Shown: piece by piece, positions 35,634 to 43,203 of the stretch
How the letters are laid out: every line of letters starts with the position of its first letter
Position numbering within the stretch: the first letter of the stretch is position 1
Source of the DNA: Beijerinckiaceae bacterium
Lineage (GTDB): Bacteria; Pseudomonadota; Alphaproteobacteria; Rhizobiales; Beijerinckiaceae
Assembly: GCA_947478405.1 (NCBI GenBank)
Contig: CANJVX010000019.1
Span: 1-53,207 of the forward strand
Reading direction: 5' to 3'
Length of the DNA: 53,207 nt
Made by a program: the position numbers and the translations under genes
Notes under the pieces: generated by a model
Told to the model about the DNA's origin: nothing
The model's input: only the letters and a program-made list of their open reading frames with translations
Database searches by the model: none

Positions 35634-36073
35634 ACACGACACGCCGCCAATTCTCTCTTCTGGCCGCAGGCGCAAGCTTCGCGCTGGTGGCGCCTGCGCG
35701 CGCCACACCTGACAGTATGAAGGCCTCCATTCAAGCCTTCACGGGCGGCAAGCCTGTGAAAGAGGGCCGCGTGAAATTCGACATTTCCCTGCTGGTCGAG
35801 AATGGCAATTCCGTGCCACTCAGCGTGCTGGTCGACAGCCCGATGACGAAGGACAATCACGTCACGCGCATCGGCATTTTCAACGAGAAGAACCCGCTGC
35901 CTGATGTGGCGATCTTCAATCTGACGCCACGCAGTGGGCGCGCACAAATTGCCACTCGCATGCGGCTCAACGACACGCAATTCATCACCGCTATCGCGGA
36001 AATGTCTGACGGGACTTATTTCAGCGCCAAAAGCGAAGTCATTGTCACCATGCCCGCTTGTGTGGAGGAATAG
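35630..36073 (+). CDS. SoxY-related carrier protein with variant C-terminal arm
   Basis: The 147-residue protein has a Tat signal (T-T-R-R-Q-F-S-L-L-A) and the SoxY immunoglobulin-like fold (V-K-F-D-I-S-L-L-V-E-N-G near 46-57). Canonical SoxY carries its sulfur cargo on the cysteine of a C-terminal G-G-C-G-G arm. This one ends V-T-M-P-A-C-V-E-E, so a cysteine is kept but the flexible glycines are gone and an acidic tail follows. I recall an NCBI family called SoxY-related AACIE arm protein that matches this ending. The cargo may therefore differ from classical thiosulfate intermediates. It is followed by soxZ after 2 bp. Confidence 0.88.
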   Translation: MNTTRRQFSLLAAGASFALVAPARATPDSMKASIQAFTGGKPVKEGRVKFDISLLVENGNSVPLSVLVDSPMTKDNHVTRIGIFNEKNPLPDVAIFNLTPRSGRAQIATRMRLNDTQFITAIAEMSDGTYFSAKSEVIVTMPACVEE

Positions 36074-36075
36074 AC

Positions 36076-36396
36076 ATGGCCCGCGCGCTCATCAATGTTC
36101 CGCAAAAGTCCAAGCGTGGCGAGATCATCGAGATCAAGACGCTGATGTCGCATCCGATGGAAACGGGCTTTCGTCCCGGCATGGATGGCCAGCTGATCCC
36201 GCGCGACATTATCGAGAAATTCGTCTGCACCTATAATGGCGAGGTGGTCTTTTCGGCGCAGCTTCATCCCGCCATCACAGCCAATCCCTTCATCTCTTTC
36301 ACAACCATTGCGACAGACAGCGGGACATTGGTTTTTTCCTGGACAGATAATAAGGGCGAGACGCAAGTGCAGACTGCGAGCATTCAAGTTGAATAG
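36076..36396 (+). CDS. soxZ: SoxZ, partner of the SoxY-type carrier
   Basis: The 106-residue protein matches SoxZ, the leaderless subunit that binds SoxY and is exported with it through the Tat system. R-G-E-I-I-E-I-K-T-L-M-S-H-P-M-E-T-G-F (in the first 35 residues) is the family signature. GGAGGAA before the ATG at 36076 fixes the start; an upstream ATG at 36058 lies within the SoxY gene. The last codons overlap the TTG start of soxA. Confidence 0.93.
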   Translation: MARALINVPQKSKRGEIIEIKTLMSHPMETGFRPGMDGQLIPRDIIEKFVCTYNGEVVFSAQLHPAITANPFISFTTIATDSGTLVFSWTDNKGETQVQTASIQVE

Positions 36397-37147
36397 GCTC
36401 GCCTATCTTGTTGTGATCGGCATAGCCCTGCCAGCCTTTGCGCAGGATGCGCGCAAATCCGGCTTTGATTTTATGGGGCCGGATACGCAGGCCATGCAGA
36501 AAGACGATCTCGCCAATCCGGGCATGCTGTCAGTGCTGGAGGGCGAGGCGCTCTGGAAAGCTAATGCTGGCACATCGCAAAAATCCTGCGCTTCCTGCCA
36601 TGATGATGCGACCCAAAGCATAAAAGGGGTCGCCGCACGCTACCCGGCTTTCGATGAGACGACACAAGCGCCACTCGATCTCGCAGGCCGCATCATTCAA
36701 TGCCGCACGGAGCGCCAAGGTGCCCCCGCGCCCCAGCGCGAAGGGCGCGAGTTGCTGGCACTCACCAGCTATGTCGCACATCAATCACGCGACCTACCCA
36801 TCGCACCCCCAAAAGACGCTCGCCTTGCCAGCACCCGCGCGCAGGGGGCCGCGCTTTATTCCACCCGCATGGGCCAGCTCAATTTCTCCTGCGCGCAATG
36901 TCACGATGACAATGCAGGCGGACATTTAGGCGCTGCCCCCATTCCCCAGGCCCATCCGACCGGTTACCCGCTCTATCGGCTGGAGTGGCAGGCGCTCGGC
37001 TCCCTCCAGCGGCGCTTTCGCAATTGCCTGTCGGGGATGCGGGCCGAGCCAATTGCGGCCGGCTCAAAGGAAGCCATCGCGCTCGAGCTCTTCCTGATGG
37101 AGCGAGCCGCCGGCATCCACCTCGAGACGCCCGCCGTTCGTCCCTGA
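36389..37147 (+). CDS. soxA: SoxA, diheme c-type cytochrome of the Sox system
   Basis: SoxA forms the active part of the SoxAX cytochrome. From a TTG at 36389, nested in the end of soxZ, the protein has 252 residues and a Sec signal (L-A-Y-L-V-V-I-G-I-A-L-P-A-F-A-Q). It has two heme motifs, C-A-S-C-H at about 67-71 and C-A-Q-C-H at about 168-172, so it is the diheme type. The cysteines expected as axial ligands are present at about 105 and 213; the latter, in F-R-N-C-L-S-G-M-R-A, corresponds to the persulfide-carrying active-site cysteine. The TTG start is inferred from the signal peptide; no ATG or GTG fits. Confidence 0.9.
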   Translation: MNRLAYLVVIGIALPAFAQDARKSGFDFMGPDTQAMQKDDLANPGMLSVLEGEALWKANAGTSQKSCASCHDDATQSIKGVAARYPAFDETTQAPLDLAGRIIQCRTERQGAPAPQREGRELLALTSYVAHQSRDLPIAPPKDARLASTRAQGAALYSTRMGQLNFSCAQCHDDNAGGHLGAAPIPQAHPTGYPLYRLEWQALGSLQRRFRNCLSGMRAEPIAAGSKEAIALELFLMERAAGIHLETPAVRP

Positions 37148-37252
37148 CATGGCGGGGACAAGTGCCTTGATTCTATTGGGTTGGATTAGACTTTCGGGTC
37201 AGTCTGTGGCAGTTTTTCCCCACGCAATCAAAAACGATAAGAGGAGACAGAC

Positions 37253-38488
37253 ATGCCCCATGATCCTGGCGAGAAGGACGGCGTCCAGCATTGGCACGAG
37301 CCGTCAGGCACCCGCAAAGCGGGCTTCGGCGAGTTCAAGAAACAGCCGACCCCCTATGATGCATGGATGGAAGCCGAAGGCATTCCGGTGTTCCGAGGGA
37401 TTGGCATCAGCAAGGTGCAGAATCTGCCCCTCTTCGACTGGAAGCGTCGTGGTGGCAAAGGCCATTTCATCCAGCTCTACGGCACCGAAACCAAATGGGG
37501 CTGCTATGTGATTGAAGTGCCACCGGGTGGCGCGCTCAATCCTGAAAAGCACATGTATGAGGAAATCTTCCTCGTCGTCGAAGGCCGCGGCACCACGGAA
37601 GTCTGGCAGGAAGGCGACAAGAAGAAGCTCACCTTCGAATGGCAGAAGGGTTCGATGTTCTCGATCCCGATGAACGCTTGGTATCGCCACGTCAATGCAA
37701 CGTCGGGCGGCGCTCTGCTGCTGGCCGGCAATACGGCACCGAATGTGCTGAACCAGCTCAACAATGCCGACGCGGTCTTCGACAATCCCTTCGTCTTCCG
37801 CGATCGCTTCTCGGGCGACGAAGATTTCTTCAAGCCCAAGGATGAGATCGAGCCCGATCCCGTGCGTGGCCTTGCCCAGCGCAGGACCAACTTCATTCCC
37901 GACGTGATCAATTGCGAATTGCCGCTCGATAACCGCCGCTCGGTCGGTTATCGCCGCGTCGAACCGGCGATGACCAACCACCAGTTTTATTTCTGGATCG
38001 GTCAGCACGAGAATGGCCGCTATTCCAAGGGCCATGCGCATACGTCCGCTGCTGTGCTCGTCTGCCTGAAGGGCAAGGGCTACACTTATTCATGGCCGGA
38101 AAAATGCGGCGAACGCCCGTGGGAAAACGGCATGGCCGATCAGGTCAACCGTCTCGATTACGAGCCCGTTGGTCTTGTGACCGCAGCACCGGGTGGCGCG
38201 CGCTGGTATCACCAGCATTTCTCGGTGTCGAAGGAAGACTTCCGCCTCTCCGCATGGTTTGGCCCGCACAATCCGGGGCGTGACCCCGGCGCTCCTGGCG
38301 AAAAGCACACAGATTATACGGCCATTGACGTCAATCAGGGTGGCACAGCCATTCCGTACTGGATGGAAGATCCGTATATCCGCAGCGAATACGAAGAAAC
38401 ATTACGCAAGAACGGCGTCGATTGCCGGATGGATGAAAAGTGGTACGTCAAGGCTGACGATGCCGATACAACCAAATCGGTGGTGTAA
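37253..38488 (+). CDS. Bicupin domain protein
   Basis: The 411-residue protein has two cupin domains and no signal peptide. The first (about 85-160) is degenerate, with K-H-M-Y-E-E where a metal-binding HxH-x4-E would be. The second (about 240-345) keeps G-H-A-H (His at about 261 and 263) and a later Y-H-Q-H-F, so it could bind one metal. AGAGGAG lies upstream of the ATG. Related proteins in databases are usually called cupin domain-containing, and I cannot name a reaction. It follows soxA by 105 bp on the same strand and precedes a strong terminator, so it may end the Mo hydroxylase/Sox transcript or be a separate gene. Confidence 0.82.
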   Translation: MPHDPGEKDGVQHWHEPSGTRKAGFGEFKKQPTPYDAWMEAEGIPVFRGIGISKVQNLPLFDWKRRGGKGHFIQLYGTETKWGCYVIEVPPGGALNPEKHMYEEIFLVVEGRGTTEVWQEGDKKKLTFEWQKGSMFSIPMNAWYRHVNATSGGALLLAGNTAPNVLNQLNNADAVFDNPFVFRDRFSGDEDFFKPKDEIEPDPVRGLAQRRTNFIPDVINCELPLDNRRSVGYRRVEPAMTNHQFYFWIGQHENGRYSKGHAHTSAAVLVCLKGKGYTYSWPEKCGERPWENGMADQVNRLDYEPVGLVTAAPGGARWYHQHFSVSKEDFRLSAWFGPHNPGRDPGAPGEKHTDYTAIDVNQGGTAIPYWMEDPYIRSEYEETLRKNGVDCRMDEKWYVKADDADTTKSVV

Positions 38489-38500
38489 GCCACACAAGAA

Positions 38501-38527
38501 AAAGGCCCCGGAAACGGGGCCTTTTTT
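38501..38527 (+). terminator. Intrinsic terminator after the bicupin gene
   Basis: A 9-bp stem (AAAGGCCCC / GGGGCCTTT) around GGAAAC runs into a run of T residues. It lies 12 bp past the bicupin stop and closes the rightward block that starts at 30.9 kb. Confidence 0.9.
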
Positions 38528-38539
38528 ATTTGTCCCGCT

Positions 38540-38627
38540 TCGTCATTGCGCGCCACAGGCGAAGCAACCCAGAAGCCGCACGCGTCGCCAATGGATTGCT
38601 TCGTCGCTACGCTCCTCGCAATGACGG
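38540..38627. repeat. Dispersed palindromic repeat, copy 2
   Basis: This element begins CGTCATTGCGCGCCACAGGC and ends CGCTACGCTCCTCGCAATGACG, the same end sequences as the repeat at 15431-15516, with a different centre. It lies between the bicupin terminator and the amidotransferase gene and overlaps the last codons of the latter. The arms are less well matched than in copy 1. Confidence 0.75.
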
Positions 38628-39380
38628 AGTACCATTGCGAAAAACGGTGAGCGCGCCAATCGGCAATTCGCTCCACACTTCATCGCGCGTCAACGGGTTG
38701 GAAGCGATCACCGCCACGCGATCCTTTGGGTTTGTCTCTTTGGAAAAATCCACGCGCAAATCTTCATCTACCAAGGTCGCAAAACCAAATGGTGCCTTGC
38801 GAACAATGTAGAAGAATTTCTTCGTGCAGAAAGCATAAAGCGAACGCCCGTCGCTGATCAGAATGTTGAACACACCAAGCTGCGCCAATTCCTGACACAG
38901 TTTTTCAAGAGCAACTTGCAATTGGGCATGGCTGGGGAGCTGTGGAAATTTTTTATGCAGGCGCCCGATGATCCAGCAAAAAGCATATTCGCTGTCAGTC
39001 GTCCCAATGGGGCGATAAAGGCCAAGCTTTTTTGCCTTTACGCCTTTGAGCTGGCCATTATGTGCGAAGGTGATCGCCCGCCCCCAGATTTCACGCGTGA
39101 ACGGGTGCGTATTTTCAAGTGCCACACGCCCACGATTGGCGCGACGCACATGGGCAATGACAGTTTCGCTCTTCAGCGGATAATCCCGCAACAGACGCGC
39201 AATTTCAGAATGGGCGGAGGGCTGCGGATCGTGGAAACAGCGCGCACCACGCCCTTCATAAAAGGCGATGCCCCAGCCGTCGCGGTGCGGCCCTGTCGCG
39301 CCGCCGCGGCGCGCCAGAGCTGCAAAGGAAAAGCGGATGTCGGTTGGGACATTCGCGTTCATGCCAAGAAGTTCACACAT
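38607..39380 (-). CDS. Class II glutamine amidotransferase (YafJ-like)
   Basis: The 257-residue protein is a stand-alone class II (Ntn-type) glutaminase domain. The start at 39380 is required because the catalytic Cys must be residue 2 (M-C-E-L-L-G-M-N). H-V-R-R-A-N-R-G and F-A-H-N-G-Q-L-K-G are the standard glutamine-site motifs. It resembles E. coli YafJ, whose acceptor substrate is unknown. The last codons (S-L-R-G-A and the stop) are read from the palindromic repeat, so the tail was probably created by repeat insertion. Confidence 0.9.
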   Translation of the reverse strand: MCELLGMNANVPTDIRFSFAALARRGGATGPHRDGWGIAFYEGRGARCFHDPQPSAHSEIARLLRDYPLKSETVIAHVRRANRGRVALENTHPFTREIWGRAITFAHNGQLKGVKAKKLGLYRPIGTTDSEYAFCWIIGRLHKKFPQLPSHAQLQVALEKLCQELAQLGVFNILISDGRSLYAFCTKKFFYIVRKAPFGFATLVDEDLRVDFSKETNPKDRVAVIASNPLTRDEVWSELPIGALTVFRNGTPSLRGA

Positions 39381-39456
39381 AGTCCCGCCTATAGCGCCAC
39401 CAAAGCGGCGGCACAATGGCTGCAATCACAAGAACAGGGGCAGGCTGAGCTTTAGC

Positions 39457-41418
39457 TCAGTCACCCTTGCGATGTTTTTTGAATTTCGGCTTGCCCTCGC
39501 CAGCCTTGAAAGGCTTGGCAAAGTCGCCCTGCGCAGGCTTGGCAAAGTCGCCTTTTGAAGCTTTGGCAAAATCCGGCTTGGGGCCTTTAGCAAAATCACC
39601 TCTGGGAGGCTTGGCAAACTCGCCCCGCGGTGGCTTGGCAAACTCGCCCCGCGGTGGCTTGGCAAAATCGCCTCGCGGTGGTTTGGCAAAATCGCCACGG
39701 GGGGGCTTGGAAAAGCCGCCTGGCTTGTTGTCGAATTTCTTCTTGAACGCGGGCTTGTCTTCCACCTGCGCGCCATCGGCACGGGAGAAGACCATATCCG
39801 CCTCGCCCTTGCGCGGCTTGCCTGGTGTCAGCATAGCCGCCGCAAAAGCCTCGGCCTGGTCCGACGAAACTTGAAATTTCGTTTCAAGGTCGAAAATGCG
39901 GATAGCGCCAATCGCATCGCGCGACACACCGCCACGCTTGCAGATGACTGGCAGAAGCCATTTCGGATCGGCGCTTTTGCGCCGACCAATGTCGATGCGA
40001 AACCACACACCTTCACCCTTGTGACGCATGGGTGCAGCTTCACGACGCTCACCGGTGGCTTCGCGGCGTGGTTCGTTGGGGCGCAACGGGCGCGGATCCT
40101 GGCGGAAGCCTGGATCGGTGATTTCTTCAGGCGCAGGCAGACGCGCGCGCCAGCTGCGCACGAGGGCTGCAGCAATATCTTCAGCGCTACGGCCTTCAAG
40201 AAGAGCACGCGCTACAGCCAATTCGTCTTCGGTGTTTTCTTCCTTGAAAAGATCATCTGCAAGCAGACGCTCGCGATCAAGCGCGCGGATATCATCGGCA
40301 GACGGAGGGCCGCTCCACTCGGGCACAAGCCCGGCATCAACCAAGAGGCGCTCAGCCTTCCGGCGACGCGAGACTGGCACCAGCAGTGCTGCAATCCCCT
40401 TGCGACCTGCACGACCCGTACGGCCGGAACGATGCTTCAGCACTTCGGAATCGTGGGGCAAATCAGCATGAATGACGAGGCTGAGATTGGGCAGATCAAT
40501 ACCGCGCGCCGCGACATCGGTCGCCACGCAAATACGCGCACGCCCATCACGCAAAGACTGCAACGCATGATTGCGCTCATTCTGGCTGAGTTCACCCGAT
40601 AGCGCCACAGCATTAAAGCCGCGCTCCATCAAGGCGGATTGCATATGACGCACGGCTTCACGCGTGTTCAGAAAGATGATGCAGCCGGCCGGATCGTGGT
40701 AGCGCAAGAGATTGACAGTGGCATGTTCGATTTCATGCGGAAGAACGCGAATGGCGCGATGTTCAATATCGGCATGGCCCTGTTCGCCCGCGCCCACTTC
40801 GATGCGCAAAGCATCGCGCTGGAAGTCGCGCGCCAATGTAACAATGCCCTTGGGCAATGTGGCCGAGAAGAGCAACGTGCGCTTTTCTGCCGGCATGGCT
40901 TTCAGAATATGTTCCAGATCGTCGCGAAAGCCGAGGTCGAGCATTTCATCAGCTTCATCAAGCACGACGGCACGGATAGCGGAGAGGTTGAGCGCACCTC
41001 GTTCAATGTGATCGCGCAAGCGGCCCGGTGTGCCAACAACAATATGCGCCCCTTGCTGGAGCGCACGACGCTCGCGGCTTGGATCCATGCCCCCGACACA
41101 GGATGCAATGCGCCCTCGTGCTTCACTATAGAGCCAGGACAATTCGCGATGGACCTGCAGCGCGAGTTCGCGCGTGGGCGCGACAACCAGCGCCAAAGGC
41201 GCGCTGACATAGCCAAAGATTTCGGCATCTCCGAGCAACGTGGGCGCAATGGCCAGACCATAGGCCACGGTCTTGCCCGATCCGGTTTGGGCGGACACCA
41301 GAAGATCGCGCGCTTGCGTGGCCTCTTCGAGAACAGCCAGCTGCACGGGGGTGGGTTCATTGTAATCACGCGCAGCAAGAGCGCGCGCGAGGCTCGGGGT
41401 CGTCACGGGAAAGGGCAA
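39457..41418 (-). CDS. DEAD-box RNA helicase with DbpA-type domain and repetitive tail
   Basis: The 653-residue protein has a full DEAD-box core: Q-motif P-T-P-V-Q at about 22-26, A-Q-T-G-S-G-K-T at 43-50, D-E-A-D at 154-157, S-A-T, and H-R-S-G-R-T-G-R-A-G-R in the second RecA domain. A DbpA-type RNA-binding domain follows (about 480-545). The last 87 residues are mostly eight-residue units of the type R-G-D-F-A-K-P-P and then a lysine-rich end, a basic disordered RNA-binding tail. The start is a TTG at 41418 with GAAGG six bases upstream; a GTG four codons later is an alternative. Likely role is ribosome assembly or cold-shock RNA remodelling (DeaD/CsdA-like). Confidence 0.92.
   Translation of the reverse strand: MPFPVTTPSLARALAARDYNEPTPVQLAVLEEATQARDLLVSAQTGSGKTVAYGLAIAPTLLGDAEIFGYVSAPLALVVAPTRELALQVHRELSWLYSEARGRIASCVGGMDPSRERRALQQGAHIVVGTPGRLRDHIERGALNLSAIRAVVLDEADEMLDLGFRDDLEHILKAMPAEKRTLLFSATLPKGIVTLARDFQRDALRIEVGAGEQGHADIEHRAIRVLPHEIEHATVNLLRYHDPAGCIIFLNTREAVRHMQSALMERGFNAVALSGELSQNERNHALQSLRDGRARICVATDVAARGIDLPNLSLVIHADLPHDSEVLKHRSGRTGRAGRKGIAALLVPVSRRRKAERLLVDAGLVPEWSGPPSADDIRALDRERLLADDLFKEENTEDELAVARALLEGRSAEDIAAALVRSWRARLPAPEEITDPGFRQDPRPLRPNEPRREATGERREAAPMRHKGEGVWFRIDIGRRKSADPKWLLPVICKRGGVSRDAIGAIRIFDLETKFQVSSDQAEAFAAAMLTPGKPRKGEADMVFSRADGAQVEDKPAFKKKFDNKPGGFSKPPRGDFAKPPRGDFAKPPRGEFAKPPRGEFAKPPRGDFAKGPKPDFAKASKGDFAKPAQGDFAKPFKAGEGKPKFKKHRKGD
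39508..39720. repeat. 24-bp tandem repeat encoding the helicase tail
   Basis: About eight units of 24 bp lie in the 3' part of the helicase gene. The middle four are nearly identical (CGCGGTGGCTTGGCAAA plus ACTCGCCC or a close variant) and the outer ones are more diverged. The period is a multiple of three, so gain or loss of units would keep the reading frame. Confidence 0.85.
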
Positions 41419-41539
41419 GGGAAACCTTCGTCAAAGCACTGAGCCAGATTTGGCATCAGGCGCGTCGGGCCGAGCATCAGGCCCGGTGAATGAGCCCTTG
41501 TAAGCGCCAGAGGGGCAAAAGGCCACCGAAAAGGGAGGT

Positions 41540-42397
41540 TCAAGCGCCCCGCGGCGCCTTTTTACGCCGATCCGCCATCCGCCGCTGGCCAATCAGCCGC
41601 AATGGGATGCAGACCAGCAGCGCCAGAAGCACAATCTGGCTTGGGCGCCACGCCAGATCGGAATCAAAATTGGCTGCTAGCACGCGCGAGGCTACCACGC
41701 CCGTTTTACCAAAATACCACAAGGCTTCGATCAACGCAGTCGACAAACAGGCCAGCAGAGCAATCACCACCAAAACAGCATAACCATCCTGCCCGCGACG
41801 GCTAGCAAAGCGCCACATCATCATCGCGAAGAAAATTCCGCTCAACATCACCCAATTGGTGACATCGATCTTCGATTGCAAAAAGGCATGGATGAAGGCC
41901 AGCAGCATGAGCCAATAAATCGTGCGATGCAGCTTGCTCCACCGCATCGAACCAAGCCGGTGCACCGAACCATCTGTTGATGTGACGCCAAGCGCGACAA
42001 TCCCTAACAGGCCAATAAAACCAATGGTGAGGTAAAAGCGCAGCACAATCTCGGAGGCGACGCGCAGCATGTCGCCCTTTTGATCATAGATATAAAGCGC
42101 AAAATGACCGATGAGATAAAGGCAGGCCGCAACTCCCACCATGCGGCGGATATCGATCAGCCGTGGCCAGTACACTATCGCCCGAAGGGGCGTAACAGCC
42201 AGCGAGCCCAACAGAAGATAGACAGCCCAGGTACCAGTCTGGTGTAGCGCTTCGGTGACTGGCTTGGGGCCAAGATCGTCCTGCGACCATTGCCACAGCA
42301 CCCAAAAGGCAGGCCCAAAGAGCGCGAGAAAGGTGGCGAGCTTCAGCGGCACAAGCCTGCCCTTATGATCTGTCCAAGGCGCCACCTTTGTCTCCAT
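41540..42397 (-). CDS. MsrQ-like heme membrane protein (ferric reductase-like transmembrane domain)
   Basis: The 285-residue integral membrane protein has a ferric-reductase-like domain with histidines in G-H-F-A-L-Y and K-L-H-R-T-I-Y-W that should bind heme, as in MsrQ (YedZ). MsrQ delivers quinol electrons to the periplasmic methionine sulfoxide reductase MsrP. Two extra hydrophobic stretches at the C-terminus make it longer than E. coli MsrQ (about 211 residues). No msrP gene is adjacent, so the partner is unproven. The start at 42397 (M-E-T-K-V-A-P-W-T-D) is chosen by resemblance to the family. It is divergent from the phosphopantetheinyl transferase gene. Confidence 0.82.
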   Translation of the reverse strand: METKVAPWTDHKGRLVPLKLATFLALFGPAFWVLWQWSQDDLGPKPVTEALHQTGTWAVYLLLGSLAVTPLRAIVYWPRLIDIRRMVGVAACLYLIGHFALYIYDQKGDMLRVASEIVLRFYLTIGFIGLLGIVALGVTSTDGSVHRLGSMRWSKLHRTIYWLMLLAFIHAFLQSKIDVTNWVMLSGIFFAMMMWRFASRRGQDGYAVLVVIALLACLSTALIEALWYFGKTGVVASRVLAANFDSDLAWRPSQIVLLALLVCIPLRLIGQRRMADRRKKAPRGA

Positions 42398-42468
42398 GGT
42401 GAAGGTTTCAGGTTTTCCCACGTTCAAATGACATACGGAAGCCTTGGTTTGGCCGATGAGCATGCCCG

Positions 42469-43203
42469 ATGATAAAAGACGCCATGGCCACGCTTGCTCT
42501 TGCCTTTGTCCCCTGCCCGAAACTCACTCTGCCCTTGCCTGCAGAAAGGATTGCCCATGTCTGGAAGGTGGATCTGGAGGAGGCCCGCGATCCGATTCTG
42601 AGCCCCGACGAACAGACACGTGCGCAGACCATGCGCCATTCCGAAAAGCAAAGGCATTTCATCCGCGCCCGCTCTGCTTTGCGGTTGATCCTGGCCAAAT
42701 ATACGGGCCTGTCGCCAGCCGATATACCGCTGGCAACGGCCACAGAAGGCAAGCCGCATCTCGATCTTGCGCACGCACCCCATTTCAATCTGACGCATGC
42801 ACACGGCAAAGCTCTTGTCGCGGTCGCTCGCGTTCCGGTGGGCATTGATCTCGAATTTCCCCGCCCGGTGCGCCAACTAGACCAACTGGTGGCTGATTAT
42901 TTCTCCTCGGCTGAAGCCCGCGATTGGGCAAGCCTTGATGAAGAGGATCGCGCAAGGGCTTTTCTCGGTGCATGGACACGCAAGGAAGCGTTTCTAAAAG
43001 CGACCGGCGAGGGCATTGCAGGTGGTCTTCATCGCTTTGACGTGTCCTTGCTGCCAGATGAAGAGGCGCGCTTGAAGGCCATAGATGGCGATGTTCAAGC
43101 CGCCGCAAGCTGGACCCTGCATGCCTTCACCCCGTTTGAAAATGCGCAAGCCGCGATCTGCCTCGCAGCGCCCAACATGTCTCTCCTTGGCTTCACGCTC
43201 TAA
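42469..43203 (+). CDS. 4'-phosphopantetheinyl transferase, Sfp type
   Basis: The 244-residue enzyme moves phosphopantetheine from CoA to carrier proteins. It has the family's Mg-binding motif G-I-D-L-E at about 126-129 and the W-T-R-K-E-A-F-L-K motif at about 169-177, as well as F-N-L-T-H near 106-110. Sfp-type enzymes usually serve PKS, NRPS or related synthases, none of which is in the window. The first ATG at 42469 and another at 42484 are both possible starts. It converges on the hydrolase gene with a four-base overlap of the ends. Confidence 0.92.
   Translation: MIKDAMATLALAFVPCPKLTLPLPAERIAHVWKVDLEEARDPILSPDEQTRAQTMRHSEKQRHFIRARSALRLILAKYTGLSPADIPLATATEGKPHLDLAHAPHFNLTHAHGKALVAVARVPVGIDLEFPRPVRQLDQLVADYFSSAEARDWASLDEEDRARAFLGAWTRKEAFLKATGEGIAGGLHRFDVSLLPDEEARLKAIDGDVQAAASWTLHAFTPFENAQAAICLAAPNMSLLGFTL

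Noticed and set aside
36236-36388. Upstream part of the long open frame that contains soxA
   Set aside because: It is out of frame inside soxZ, low in family resemblance, and would bury the signal peptide of SoxA.
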